From positions 11,588,019 to 11,652,018 of the forward strand of contig NC_084705.1 in assembly GCF_033807575.1 (NCBI RefSeq): DNA of 64,000 nt, read 5' to 3'. The position numbers and the translations under genes were made by a program. The notes beneath the pieces are model-generated. The model was not told the DNA's origin, did not search any database, and saw only the letters and a list, made by a program, of their open reading frames with translations. The DNA comes from Cydia pomonella. Lineage: Eukaryota; Arthropoda; Insecta; Lepidoptera; Tortricidae. Below, piece by piece: positions 34,590 to 46,768 of this stretch. How positions within the stretch are numbered: position 1 is the stretch's first letter; each line of letters begins with the position of its first letter.

Positions 34590-34830
34590 GCATACTTAGT
34601 ATTTTCCTCGCGTTGATGTGGTGATCATTTTTGTGTTTCACTCGATGGCAAAATTCGTTTAACCCTCGTGCCTTGAAACCCTCGCAAAGTTCAAGATTCC
34701 ACATTATGACCGCGATTCCACGTTACGCTCGTGGTTAAATTTTGTAATCTTACGCTTGCTCGGGTATCAATATTAGCACACGAGCGGTTAAACAACAACT
34801 TTGCTCCTTTGTAAAACAAATAACTATTTA
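34590..34830 (-). repeat. dispersed repeat 'aagttgttgtttaaccgctcg' family
   Basis: An inverted relative of 38715-38945: CCTCGTGCCTTGAAACCCTCG and GAGCGGTTAAACAACAACTT match its complement. The segment adjoins the large foldback to its right and may be part of the same element. Confidence 0.65.
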
Positions 34831-34834
34831 ATTT

Positions 34835-35490
34835 TTCATGCTCTGAAAAAGAGTCATTGTTTTTCTAAAAATGGTACAGGTAGTGATACGTTTGTGCTTC
34901 TGCACTAGTGCATTTTAATTTGCAAGTACGATTTCTTAAATTTTTTACAATAAGTAATTTAAATTTGGTTTTAGATGGATTTATTATACAATTTTCATTC
35001 TAATATTTAACTCCCCATTCCTTAAATAACAATACAGTTACCTAAATGGTTAATTGAAAGTATCCTGAAGAAATGCTGACATAGTATATTGTTAATCAAG
35101 GGATGAAAGGCACCCATTTCTGTCGAGGTGGTTTGGCGCTCGAAGTGGCTCGAACGCAGTGTGAGGGCCAATAGTCCGAGACTGAAATGGTGCCTTTGAC
35201 CCGAGTAAAACACTCTACTTTTCATTTGGAATACGAGGGAAGTAATATACATGTGCATTTAAAAAACGCGGTTATGGAATGGGGAGTTAATTATCAGAAT
35301 GGAAATTGTACGACCAATACATTTAAAACCAAAATTTGAATTGCCTATCGTAAAAAAGAGAAAAAAAAACACGCTTAGAAAGTTCAGTGCTCTAAAGCAG
35401 AAACGTATTATTTTCTGCGCACTTTTTAGAACAACAACGACCCACTTTCAGAACATGAGAAATGAAAAAATAATAATTGGTAATGTTTTA
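34835..35490. mobile_element. ~650-bp imperfect foldback element
   Basis: The two halves are inverted copies with many substitutions. Outer arms share TCATG-TCTGAAA and GATACGTTT-TGCTT; inner arms share TTTGGTTTTA, ACAATTT-CATTCT and TTAACTCCCCATTCC (35008-35022 with 35277-35291). The centre is near 35150. The frames at 35022-35258 and 35299-35526 are within the arms and are not genes. Confidence 0.6.
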
Positions 35491-35526
35491 AACAAACAGA
35501 TGTATTTTACTTTCTCTCTCGGGTGA

Positions 35527-36880
35527 AAAGCATCATTTAATCCCTTGGTTGACAATCTACTATTTGCCAAGTAATATGTAAACGATTCTATAGGTACCTA
35601 TGTATTCCTATATGCTCACTTTTAAAAGCATTTTCTTATAATATTTGTTGCATTAAATCGGAGTTTCCTCGTCGAGCCTTAGCGTCATAATTGCAACCAT
35701 TCCAACCATTTAAAATCGTTTTAAATCGCATCAGGCTTTTGCCATTTCATGTCTTCTACACCTTTATTGTATAGAAAATAAAGTCTCATTTAAAAAATAA
35801 AAATAAGCCCGTAAAATACAAACCCAACTACAGGAAACTTTCGAAACACGGTTATTGCATTCGCTGTATGAGATCTCAACGTTTTTGCTGTTTATAAAAC
35901 TTTCGAGAAGGCACTCAGTACGTATAAATGCCTCTTCCTAAAGAAATAGTTACATAATTTCAGGACAATACCATTAATATGCACTTCAAATATAATATGA
36001 TGCTTGAATTGTAACTATTTCTTTTTCAGTATAAGTGGATTGAAGTTACACTTTTTAATTTATAATTTGTTTAAATACGAACATTATTATAACAGTAATA
36101 ATTGGCCCCAGGAAATTATCATATCATTTAATATCCCATGCCTTTCTTAAAAATAATATTGGTTTATACCTTAAGGGCAATATTTGTCTAAAAGTCTACA
36201 TAATAATCTGCTAAAAGACGTTTTCAAATAACAATAAACAACCACGCAAAGCATCTTATCCCATGCATATTCATCAAGCGGCCTATTTAAAATTATCGGA
36301 GAAAGCCTTACATCAACACATACAGCAAACTTTTTAAATACAAGCAACATTATGCCGTGGCCACATTCATTTACATTTTGAAACGTGTACTTGCTAAGAA
36401 AAACAATGAAATCACGAGAACCGACAGATATTGTGTTGATATTTTTTCCGCGGGAACATTGTGAACTTTCAACAAGGTAATTTCCCTTTAAATATTTATG
36501 TAAAACATTGATTTACAGCGTTATGGTTCAGCGACGCCGACCCCTGTCATTACACTGCGGCCTTCTTAAAGTTCAACAATTGACATTTGCTACGACACCA
36601 TTACATCAGCGTTTCTAAGCTCTATCATTTTAACGATCGCGATCGCATCAAACTACTAACAGCCACTTGGATATTGATAATACCGTTCTTGTTTAAAAGA
36701 CTGCTAGTCACGTCAAATAATCGGTGGAATGATAAGGGCATATGCTGCAAACATGCTTATTTACAAGAAAATAATTTCATAAAAACATTTAAAGGAAGTG
36801 GTCATAAGCACTTTTCACGTATCCATATTTTCCTACGTGCGATATATCTGATGGTTACATACTGGCATTGTTTTTCGTAG
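35527..36880. other. unassigned AT-rich DNA
   Basis: No supported gene. The 97-codon frame at 36587-36880 lacks any motif I recognise and has no splice or promoter context. Confidence 0.35.
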
Positions 36881-36887
36881 GCTGAAT

Positions 36888-37045
36888 ACAAGGAAGGCGC
36901 CCGCGGCCGGCCGGCACGGCGGGCGGAAAGGGTAGCGGGCGCGAAGGCGGCGTTCGTGATTGCTGACATTTATCTTGTGGCTGGCTAATTAGCCAGCGTA
37001 CGGCAGTGACTGCGGACGCACAGAGGTCTAACCGCACTCGATGGG
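36888..37045. other. GC-rich island with 18-bp palindrome
   Basis: A sharp GC-rich patch (for example CGGCCGGCCGGCACGGCGG) lies in AT-rich surroundings. It is followed by the perfect palindrome GCTGGCTAATTAGCCAGC at 36980-36997, which contains the homeodomain-type core TAATTA. This could be a regulatory element or a promoter-proximal region of an unseen transcript; no exon is supported. Confidence 0.4.
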
Positions 37046-37404
37046 AGGGAAAACACACAGGGTAATAATATTAGTATCCGCACAATTACTTCGTTGTTTT
37101 ACCCATCCAATATGCATTTTAAATGCGACTCTAATGATATTATATTTGATAACGTGAATCGAAAACCATTCATTAAAATAATACCATGGCCATTTTAAGA
37201 CTGACATCTACTTGCATAGAACAAAAAAAACATAAAGCTAGATGCACAGTAAAGCATTATATATTCTTTATTATGTATATATATTATAGCGCTTAAAATA
37301 TTAATTTCAGATTCATATTAGAGAGAGAGATACAACCAATAGCAAAGTACACTTTTTGTATTTAATTTAAAGAGCAGCTACTCTAAGTAACGCTGTGTTA
37401 TGTT

Positions 37405-37812
37405 CAGACAGAAGTTTTTGTGGCTAAAACGAGTGCTTTAGAAAATGAAACATCGACAAATAATAACATCGATAATTCAGTCATCGATTAATAATTAAAA
37501 AATATAAATTCTACTTGCTGTAATTTACAGGGAAATTTCAAGAATGCAAATCAATTACAAATCCGACCATAATTTCTTTATTACATTTATTAAGTATTTA
37601 AGAATACAAACGTAAACTATAGAATAGTGTCAAAAAATAAGAAACCACCAATGGGTGTATCAAAGAAGATATCAAACGTGTTGTGTATTTCGCGGTAGCT
37701 ATCTTTTTATACAATGTTAAAAATATCTATAACGCTTAGGTAACATCGATAATAGACATGTCGATATTTGATTTAGTCAATCACTTTATTTCGCCACAAA
37801 AACTTCTGTCTG
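37405..37812. mobile_element. 408-bp hAT-type MITE, 8-bp TSD
   Basis: The ends are a perfect 20-bp inverted repeat, CAGACAGAAGTTTTTGTGGC. Directly outside both lies GTTATGTT (37397-37404 and 37813-37820), an exact 8-bp direct duplication. An 8-bp duplication and a CA-G start define the hAT superfamily. The interior is AT-rich with no transposase, so it is a non-autonomous copy. Intact ends and duplication suggest recent insertion. Confidence 0.88.
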
Positions 37813-37820
37813 GTTATGTT

Positions 37821-38385
37821 ACTCGTATTGTATTAATGTTAAAAGCTTATATGATAATACTTTGCATGAAAATTTGAATTTGTTCAAGCCATGGGTAGAA
37901 GAGCCCAGTGGGCGGATGTACAGCTCGTAAATACTAGTCCATTTCGTTTTTCCGCTTCCGCTCCAGTGTTGCCATTACTCTACACTACATGTCTTACTTA
38001 AACTGTATAAGTATTCACTTAATTTGAAGTCGGTAAGGTGTTTAAATCACTGTTTGGACTAATCATAGACACAAATGGAAGCACACGTCGCTATCGGCTG
38101 CTGTATCTATTTTCATTACCAACGGATTACAAGAAACAGCTTTTGTGCTCATATTGTTTAGTTTAAAACAGAGCCAGTAGAGGATTAAAAATGTTGGTGA
38201 AAATTTCTAATTTTATTTTTTCATTTTATTAATTGCGAGAATACGTTCCGTTCCAAGAATTTGTTGTGTTTTTTGTCTCTTAGTAGGTTGCGTAATTCAT
38301 GAAATTTGTGTATTTCAAGTACGTGCTTTATTTATTATTTATAATATAAGTGCATAGATATTGAAGAATTAATAATAGTTATTAC
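37821..38385. other. unassigned AT-rich DNA
   Basis: Nothing recognisable. Confidence 0.3.
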
Positions 38386-38387
38386 AG

Positions 38388-38620
38388 TACATATGGGGCT
38401 ACTTTATAGCACTAGTGCGAAAAGTAGCATATTACGTTACTGTGTCGAACATTTAAAAGGCCATATGTACTGTAAAACGTTGTACGATACATGTGCGAAT
38501 AGGTAATTCGCAACTCGTGTCGATTTAAAACACTCCCTTCGGTCGTGTTTTAATTAATCGCCACTCGTTTCGAATTTCCTATTTTTCGCACTTGTATCGT
38601 AATGTACTATTTTGGGTCAT
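38388..38620. repeat. dispersed repeat with internal foldback, copy 1
   Basis: Shares GGCTACTT...GCACTAG, CATATGTACTGTAAAACGTT and AAAACACTCCCTTCGGTCGT with 50548-50735. Internally, ACGATACATGTGCGAATAGG pairs with CCTATTTTTCGCACTTGTAT and the following CGT. Non-coding. Confidence 0.7.
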
Positions 38621-38714
38621 AGATGAGATATTATGTCGTCTGTTGGCAGGATTTATAGCACCCTTTTCAAAAATTTGGGTTAAGAGTATTTAACATATAC
38701 TTACAATAGTTATA

Positions 38715-38945
38715 AAACAAATAAGGGGGCAAAGTTGTTGTTTAACCGCTCGTCCTAATGTTGATACCGGAGCAAGAGAAAGAGTCCAAAATTAAACCAC
38801 GAGCTTAACGAGTGGTTCGAGTAATGGATTCTTGAGCTTTGCGAGGGTTTCAAGGCACGAGCGTTAAACAAACTTTGCCTCCTAGACACAATATTTTCAC
38901 CACACCAACGTGAGGAAAATACTAACTATGAAATACGAAAAAAAA
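38715..38945 (+). repeat. dispersed repeat 'aagttgttgtttaaccgctcg' family
   Basis: It begins CAAAGTTGTTGTTTAACCGC and includes GGGTTTCAAGGCACGAGCG. Other members are at 19742-20010 and, inverted, 34590-34830. Confidence 0.7.
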
Positions 38946-40054
38946 ATCAAATCAAATACAAATCAACGTAATAAATAAATTATTATTCAAAATCATCACT
39001 TAGAAGTCAATTATATTTGTTTAAGACTAAATGTGTAAATGAATGATGAACAGTAGGAAATGATGTAATTATGTCCTCATTTGACCGCGCGTCTAGTTTG
39101 GGCCCAGTACGGACAAGTACGAGCGAAATGCACGCGCGGCTGTTAATTAAATGACATCATTTTGATGTCAACGTGTCGTTCGAATTGACCTCCTTAATTA
39201 ACTTATTGGCGTAAAATAGCAGAAAAAATTATTCAAAGCTTACGGAACAGCACATTTAAAAAGTTTAGAACTTTATATTTCCAAAGATTGCTACATGCAA
39301 TTATTTTCTTGGGATAAATAAAATGTTTTCGTCAATCAAAATCAGCTATTTCAACCATTTCTACATCTTGAACAAAGTTCTAATAACAAAACAAACATAT
39401 TGTAATTTATTAAATGCTGATAATATTTGATCATGTGTTCCCATCATCATATGGACCCATTACTGCACCGTTTATGACACCGTTCGAAATGCTAAACTCT
39501 AAAAATGTATAATAGATCGTGGCCGTAGAACCCGGTCTTTTTATAGCTGTCGTTGCCACGTCGGGTTCTGAAAGTCGTTTGCCTTGTTCCTGGTTTAGAC
39601 TTCACGTGATTGTAAAGGGTAATGCCTCACGCTAAGACAACACCTCGCTTATGGCTCCGTTACCTCGGGGATTAACGCAAACAATACCTATAGCCTAGAT
39701 AGCTAACATACAATCTTATTCTGAGATGCAATCAATAACGGTGGTGTCATCCTTGAAAAGTTGGATCTATTTTGTTTTTTAATTTCTACTAAGCTACGGA
39801 TGGCCTACCACTGGCTGGTACCTATAACGGGTGTTCCCTGTAATAACAGGAGCAATATATTAAACTGTAGGCTGTACTCCTCAAACAGACCAATAATTGT
39901 TCAGCAACTTTTAAAAAGAACTGATGTGTTGATTTTTATTACATTTTAAAGTTTATTATAAGCCGCAATGTATTGTATATTTTGTTATGTTTAAAGCATG
40001 ACAAGCAACGTCAAACACACTGATGACAGCGTACGTTGAAAACAATATTTAATT
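38946..40054. other. unassigned DNA
   Basis: No gene is supported. The stretch around 39530-39700 is less AT-rich, but I see no motif or coding signal. Confidence 0.3.
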
Positions 40055-40310
40055 TGACCACTTTGACCTAGTGGGTAGTGACCCTGCCTACGAAGCTGAT
40101 GGTCCCGGGTTCAAATCCTGGTAAGGGCATTTATTTGTGTGATGAGCATGGATATTTGTTCCTGAGTCATGGGTGTTTTCTATGTATTTAAGTATTTATA
40201 TATTATATATATCGTTGTCTAAGTACCCTCAACACAAGCCTTATTGAGCTTACTGTGGGACTTTAGTCAATTTGTGTAATAATGTCCTATAATATTATTA
40301 TTTTTTTATT
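40055..40310 (+). mobile_element. tRNA-derived SINE, copy 3
   Basis: A full-length copy: A-box region TGACCTAGTGGGTAGTG, B-box GGTTCAAATCCTGG, body GATGAGCATGGATATTTGTT, tail TATTATTATTTTTTTATTTT. Confidence 0.85.
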
Positions 40311-40805
40311 TTTTTATTTTTTATTTAATTTGTATGAAAAACAGGTTTTATAATTTTTAATAGTTGATTATCAAAAGTTATATCGTTTGAGGAGTACAAA
40401 ATATGGTTTAATTATTTGCTCGTTTTATAAGAAACACTCGGTGTAAAACTGTCGTCGTTACATATTGCACAAGGGAATATAATACTCTTACTCTGTATAT
40501 TATTCAGCTTCAGCGATCTAAATGGATTGGACGAAAATAGGGTGTGTTCTAAAGAACCGCGATGTCGATTTGGAACATAAGAAACATTACCTATTTACAG
40601 AAAGTTTTAATTTAAAGTATGTATTTTACGGACGTACCTGGTTACGCACTAAATAACTTTTTTACAGTTTACAGACTTAAAATATTGTAACTTTTAGAAA
40701 CAGTTCCGGGTGTCTGATTGAGCAGAAATTTGGCATTCTTCCGTATTTCCGATGACAATGCAATAATATTAGCCTATTAGCATATGTTAGCACAAGGAGT
40801 TGATC

Positions 40806-41001
40806 AGTACCCCTAGTGTAACTAAATTCGATTTTGAAACGTGACGTACGCGTTTGCGTTTAGTCTCATTTTGTATGGGTTTTTGAACAGCGCGCCAAGC
40901 GGGACGTTTTGGAAAGTCAAAAATCTCATACAAAATGACACTTAACGCAAACGCGTTCGTCACGTTATGATGTCGATCAAAGTTACACTAGGGGTACTGA
41001 T
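40806..41001. mobile_element. palindromic MITE, single copy
   Basis: The cleanest copy of the 20947/22137 family: CAGTACCCCTAGTGTAAC and its exact complement form the ends. The arms contain CGTGACGTACGCGTTTGCG and, inverted, CGCAAACGCGTTCGTCACG. Confidence 0.82.
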
Positions 41002-41340
41002 AATGCAGTCGGAAGGTAGCCAAAGGAACTTTTCGATGGAAAATCGTTAACATATTGTGTTTAGGCTCATTTGACAGATCTTGAGTATTTGATAGCCATT
41101 CAAAGGAGAGAGAGAACGGTCAGCAATGAAAATGTGTATCAAAAAATATTTTTGACGGTAACTTGTATCTCAATCAATTCAATTGGGATTGCAACTCAGT
41201 ACAGGAAAAAGGGATAAGGTGAAAGGGATCAGGGCAGTTTAAAGACATAATGCAAACCAAGTCTGGGGCAGAAGCTACTTATACTATAAATTCTAGATCG
41301 TTTTCACATTGTCCGATCCGATATCGGATGTAGGACCGAT
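41002..41340. other. unassigned DNA
   Basis: Nothing recognisable. Confidence 0.3.
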
Positions 41341-41342
41341 AT

Positions 41343-42060
41343 TTTTATTTATTAAACTTTATTGCATTGCACAAAAAAAATAGATGTATGTTAAGTGCAG
41401 GCTTTATACTTGAGAATAATTAACCGATATCACTACCTGCTATTTACAGATTAAATACTATTTTTTTTAGCTTAAATTATTGTTTAAAAATGACGAAGCC
41501 TGTTGCGGGTATCATGATTGGTTTGTTTGGGACGAAGCATGTTGCTGATTTCTGATTTGCATCTGTGGCCACCTGACGAAGCCTGCGTTGCGGATAATTT
41601 ACATACTAATTGGGTTATTTTAAAGTTGTGGTAAATACTAATTAATATATTATAATAAAATCATAAACTTAAACATATACTTTTTATGATATACTTCCTA
41701 CATAAACATCTACATATATACATTATACATGTACCTGTGAAACATTACTTACATCTCTCAGATAAATGCTTGCGCAGCATGCGCTTGAAAGTGAATTTAA
41801 TTTGAGCTTTTCTGATATTGAGTGGAAGGCCGTTCCACGGGTCGCCTGAACAGTATAGGAGTGGGTCAGGAAACCGGTGCAATGAGGGGGAATGGAAACC
41901 TTAAAGCTACGGGAGGTACGAACACCATCAGGGCGAGCAGTAAATTTAAATTTGGAATTAATATATTCGGGTGTATGGGGATCAGAGTAAAGAGTAAAGT
42001 GTACTTAACAGTCTCAAAGATCTACGCTCACTTATAGGAAGCCAATTAAGTTGCTTACGA
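41343..42060 (-). pseudogene. 5'-truncated LINE 3' end
   Basis: On the minus strand, 42060-41745 encodes the last residues of a LINE polyprotein: FTVQATR-like SYTVQATR, then after a 1-2-base deletion WNGLPLNIRKAQIKF and FKRMLRKHLSERCK, with the stop at 41745-41747. The VQ.TR/WN.LP motif is typical of the C-terminus of Jockey/CR1-type insect LINE polymerases. About 400 bp of 3' UTR follow, ending near 41345 with AATAAAG and an AATAAAT tail. The frameshift and missing 5' part make it dead. The plus frame at 41822-42037 is its shadow. Confidence 0.7.
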
Positions 42061-42141
42061 AAAGAGTTAAGTTGCTTAAGAAAATTTGAAGAGTTCCCTC
42101 GATTCCTCATATAGACCGCGGGCCAGGAGCATATTTCGTCA

Positions 42142-42542
42142 GTCATCGCCTCCCGGTTGATACTTTGTCAGATGATAGTTTAAATGCTGTTTTAAACTAA
42201 AAAAACCGGCAGCCGGTTCTATCGCGGTGGAATGGCCGTCAGTTGTAAAATGAACATGTAAAAAATATACGCCTTACCACTTTATGTGAGGAAAAGTATG
42301 CGTAATGTGTAAATTGCGTAATCCGTTGATGGCTTTTCAGGCGTTTACACATGATGAAATACTACATACAAAGTTTCATCATTTTTATTGCTATCATAAA
42401 TATAGCGCTTATTTTTTACGTGTTCATGTGACCAGCTGATGTTCTTACCACCGCGATATAACCGGCTGTCGATTTTTTTAATTAACAACAGCATCTGAAC
42501 AACAAAGACAAAAGACAAAGTATCAAACGGGAGGCGATGACA
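42142..42542. mobile_element. ~400-bp long-TIR MITE
   Basis: GTCATCGCCTCCCGGTTGAT at the left and, inverted, ATCAAACGGGAGGCGATGAC at the right begin imperfect arms of over 100 bp. The arms also share ACCGGC-GCCGGTT, ATCGCGGTGG and GAACATGTAAAAAATA with their complements. The central part is AT-rich and non-coding. Confidence 0.7.
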
Positions 42543-43720
42543 ATTTAGTTTTTTGTTTTACTTGTTTCGGTGGCTGCCATTCCTCAACCCACCAACGAAG
42601 CGGAAGTTAACGTCCACGAGGGTTCATCATACCTAGCCCTTAACCTCCACACGAGTTTTCAGCCGGAAGGCAATTGGCCAGGGAAATTGTTCCTGGCTCG
42701 CGGTCTAATAGATCCCATCATCAAAACTGAGTTTTGACAAAACGGGACCAATCGGTATATAGATACTTAAATGTAATAAAAAAATCGGTTCAGACATTTA
42801 TGAAGACGAATTTATGAAGTAACAAAGATTTAAAAAAAAAAGTAACTGAGAACCTCCTCCTTTTGAAATCCTGAAAACGGTTAAAAATAGAGTTTTGCTT
42901 CAAACAGTATTTTATCTTTAAAAAGTATTTAGAAGATACTTATCTTGTATCTAGTATTTCAAATACCATTTCCAGATAACTCTCATTTCTCTAAAATATC
43001 AGATACGAGAGTTATCTTGTATACTTGACTACCTAGGTAGTCAATTTGTATTTTAGATACTTTTTACAGAGTATCTTTATGTTTACAAGTTACTTTACAG
43101 CGAACGCCAAAATAATGGATTTTCTGGAGCTCTGGAGAACACAACAAATTGCATACGTATCCAGAATTAATGTACAAATTAATTCTTCTGTGCAATTATT
43201 ATTAACGGCAGGAAAATATCATTTTAGTTTCAGCAGTAGAATGAGCGAAATAATTGGCATGGTGCATTGCACACTTGTAAGGTAATCGGGTCCTCAACGC
43301 CATCTATATGTACGCTAATTAGTAATTACAGCTTATTCTTCTTTATTGACTCAACCAATCCATTCAATCACGGTCGCATTAGGTGCGTCTGTGCGGTTTA
43401 AATACAGCTCTTGATTCCGGCATTATATATCAACGACCAACTACATTATGTATATGTAATTTCTAATTAAAGCTGATTAGTAGTCGCTGTTAGTGTTGGT
43501 ATAATCTCGAGTCTTTGGAGAGCCAGTTATATTTGTAAAAGACTCGAGTCTATTTTATCAAAATAATAGAGTTCGCTTGTATAGCAGGGAACCAGTTGAA
43601 GTTTACATAATATAACCACAACGAAGTCCAACGTATTGATAAAATTAAATAAGGAAATTAAATTAGGTAATACATTCCTATTGCAATCTATTACTTCTGA
43701 CGACGAACTACGAACTGAAT
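42543..43720. other. unassigned DNA
   Basis: No supported gene. 42890-43080 contains several close copies of AGATACTT and TATCTTGTAT in both orientations, suggesting a degraded repeat. Confidence 0.35.
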
Positions 43721-43885
43721 GACGACCGGTTTGGCCTAGTGGGTAGTGACCCTACATATGAAGCCGATGGTTCTGGGTTCGAATCCCGGTAAGGGCATTT
43801 ATTTGTGTGATGAGCACAGATATTTGTTCCTGAGTCATGGATGTTTTCTCTTTCTATATCGTTGTCTTAGTACCCACAACACAAG
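43721..43885 (+). mobile_element. tRNA-derived SINE, copy 4 (truncated)
   Basis: The head is intact: TGGCCTAGTGGGTAGTG and GGTTCGAATCCCGG. The body has a deletion after GGATGTTTTCT, and sequence diverges from the family after CACAACACAAGCCT, so the usual tail is missing. Confidence 0.8.
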
Positions 43886-44340
43886 CCTCACATCCTTAGT
43901 GAAGCCACTTCAGGGGCGACATTATGTCGCACTCGTTCGAACGGCCCTCGTAGTACTCAAGGTCGAGTCGGTTTGTGTACATCTCCCGGTTGTAAATTAA
44001 AAAATACAGGAATGATGGCTGTTTGTGCGTTGAATGGGTGTCACGATTCTACACTAAATAAAAACAAATCACCTGATATTACATTCCACGCGTAAGCATC
44101 GAGTTTAATATGATATTTTTACGTAATTGTGAATACTAAAATCCAAACCTTCGTCAGCCGCCATTGCTTATAAATGTTGCCATTTAAATGAATCATTTTT
44201 CCTCCACATGAGGCATGACGTTGGCATTCTAAAATAAGTACGCTTACTTTTAGTTCCTTGTATTATTAAAGAAAATTATATTTTTCGTTATTTTATTTCA
44301 AAATATGTTTTTTTTTAATAATATTTCAGTTTAATTTTTA
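43886..44340. other. unassigned DNA
   Basis: Nothing recognisable beyond the SINE-derived open frame. Confidence 0.3.
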
Positions 44341-44343
44341 TTT

Positions 44344-44402
44344 CATGTAATGATCGATTTAGAAATCCTATAGTGTCGGATTTCTAAATCGATCATTACA
44401 TG
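44344..44402. repeat. perfect 25-bp stem hairpin
   Basis: 44344-44368 and 44378-44402 are exact inverted copies (outer part CATGTAATGATCGATTTAGA) around a 9-base loop. It is either a tiny foldback element or a transcribed hairpin; no flanking duplication is clear. Confidence 0.75.
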
Positions 44403-44782
44403 CATTACATTACGCCAATACTGAACAGAGTCAGCTTGTGAGGTACCTCATTGTTTGTACACTTGTAAAATGTATTCAAATATAGTATTTTTTTCATATT
44501 TGTAAAATAAAAATAAAATAGTAAAAGCTTATTTATTTAAACCTTATCGCCAAAAAACAGGCGTGGCTCTCCCAGCGATTTCGTCGCGTTGCTATTTTTT
44601 TGTATGCCAATAGGCACGACATAGTGATACCAAAATATTTATGTAACATCTTGTAATCTACCTATATTGTACAACTAAAATCTTTGAATCTTACAAGTAC
44701 ATGCGGTCCACGTCCGGACCAATTTTGGTGTCTAGCAGTAGTTGCCGCGCACCGCTATAGGACGGGTAATTATTGATACATT
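44403..44782. other. unassigned DNA
   Basis: Nothing recognisable. Confidence 0.3.
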
Positions 44783-44998
44783 TTTATTAGGGTTCCGTAC
44801 CCAAAGGGTAAAACGGGACCCTATTATTAAGACTCCGCTGTCCGTCCGTCCGTCCGTCCGTCTGTATCTCATGAACCGTGATAGCTAGACAGTTGAAATT
44901 TTCACAGATGATGTATTACTGTTGCTGCTATAACAACAAATACTAAAAAGTACGAAACCCTCGGTGGCCAAATCCGATTAGCACTTGGTTTTATAGAC
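44783..44998 (+). repeat. 'agggttccgtaccc' short element
   Basis: A short copy that begins TTAGGGTTCCGTACCCAAAG and runs through a CCGT tetranucleotide run (44839-44857) and CATGAACCGTGATAGCTAGA to CGATTAGCACTTGG, a mutated version of the usual CGACTCGCACTTGTC end. Confidence 0.65.
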
Positions 44999-46768
44999 TA
45001 ATTTGATAGATTTCGTATTAAGTAAATGACCTATGTATTTGACATTTCCTGCAGTAATGCGGTCGACCGCAGCGATATTGCAATCACACTCAATTTTTGA
45101 GGGTTCAAGGTAATAATGGAACCCTAAAAAGCTTTTTATTACAAAATTAAAAATCTACACACTTCCAAATTATTGATAACCAAGTATAAGAATGTTGTTA
45201 AAATACCCCTACTCTGACGGGAATAACTAAATACTGGCAACCCGTTTTTGTATACTTGTGTGCGTTTCTGAGCGTAAGACACGAGCGTCGCACGCACACG
45301 TCGATCGTGTTTCGGCTTCACTTTTGGCTGAGTAGCCGCATGGCGACTATCGGTCTTGGTGTATTATGTCTGTGGTCCCTATAATATTTACATTTATTTA
45401 TTGATTTACTTCTGTAAATACACTTCTATAGGCATGTCTAAGGATGCAGGGTAGATGCGTTAGATTTCGCATTAGAGCATTACCAACTTTGAAATGCGAG
45501 AATAAAATCTTAAAGTACATTTACTTAAATGTATTGTATTTGTGTGTATTATTCATATTGTCTATTTTAGGTTAATATTATTTGACTATAAATAATATTT
45601 ACAGTTCTTTTATAGAACATATAATTTGCAAAAGTAGTGAAATTTTAGTTTCCGTCCACCTATGAGCTAGTTTTCGTCCACTGCATTATTAAGTCGATTA
45701 AATATTTCGTTTTTAATTCTTATGTTAAGTATATATAAATCATGTTTAGTTGGTTTTATAGCTTCTGCCAGCAACTTTGACCGCGTTAATGATTATTTTC
45801 GTGATAAACCTAACCTACGTCCTTCCTTGGGACTCAAGCAATTTTCAAACCAAATTCAACAATCCTGAATTGAAATCGGTCCAGAATCAACGGTAGGTAC
45901 AAAATACATTGACATATATTTAAGGACGGGCCTTACGGGTCACAACGCGATTAGTTAATGAGTTCGCATCACGCGAGCGATTGGTCGCAACTAGTTGCGT
46001 TAGATTGCACGATTGACTCGAATTCGTGAGTGACACCACTGAACTAGCACCATTTTTAGTATCCATAAAACCAGGAGGTCTACCGCGAAAATCGAAGTTC
46101 GTCAATTGCGGGCTTTTTCTCTCCTTTTTCCTTCTTCCTCGCTTTGTCCCGGCATTTTGCCACGGCTCATAGGAGCCTGGGGTCCGCTTGACAAGTCCAA
46201 AATTGTGCGGTATGATAGGTTTATACTCAAATTATACGCAATTCTTTGTAGCAACTCCGTCAAGTGGACGGTAGCAAGCACACTAACCGTACCCAGATAC
46301 AATTTTACAATTTTTGAGATGCCTCGCCTCCTAATCAATTTTCCAGATGACTGCGAACCACTTGAAAAAAACACCACACTGTATTTAAGGTCTGATTATA
46401 CAGTGCGACATGAAAGAGTAGAAATTAAATAAAATGGAATTGGCTCTACTCGCTTGTATGATTTTTTTGTCACATATGCTACACTTGGCGGATGCCCCAT
46501 TTTAATAAAAGGAGCTTAATTAGTGTCTTCTATGGAAATCGAATGGTCTCGCACTGGTTCTGATTGAATTTCGATGCTTATATTGTTTTAAACGCTCAAC
46601 ATGACTAGGCCTATATAAGACGCTTTAGGAAAGATCGCCTAAGGAATTAGAAACAATCACAAAGTTATGCACACCTTAGTGCGGCTTCTTAGCCTCAACT
46701 GTGGTCCCATCCGGCAGAAAGAACAAAACTGGGCATGCGTATAGCTTTTATGTTTATAAGAATAAAGT
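44999..46768. other. unassigned DNA
   Basis: Frames at 45139-45321, 45920-46105, 46102-46377 and 46106-46432 overlap on both strands, with no domain in any. 45925-46030 contains opposed copies of ACGCGA/TCGC and AACTAGTTGCG, suggesting a degraded foldback. Confidence 0.35.

Noticed and set aside
35005..35295. piggyBac-type MITE defined by TTAA at both ends
   Set aside because: Inverted symmetry continues well outside TTAA, so the tetranucleotides are inside a larger palindrome and cannot be taken as a target duplication.
46106..46432. 108-codon plus frame and 91-codon minus frame over the same DNA
   Set aside because: Both strands are open at once with no motif, no splice context and no homology I recognise, as expected by chance.
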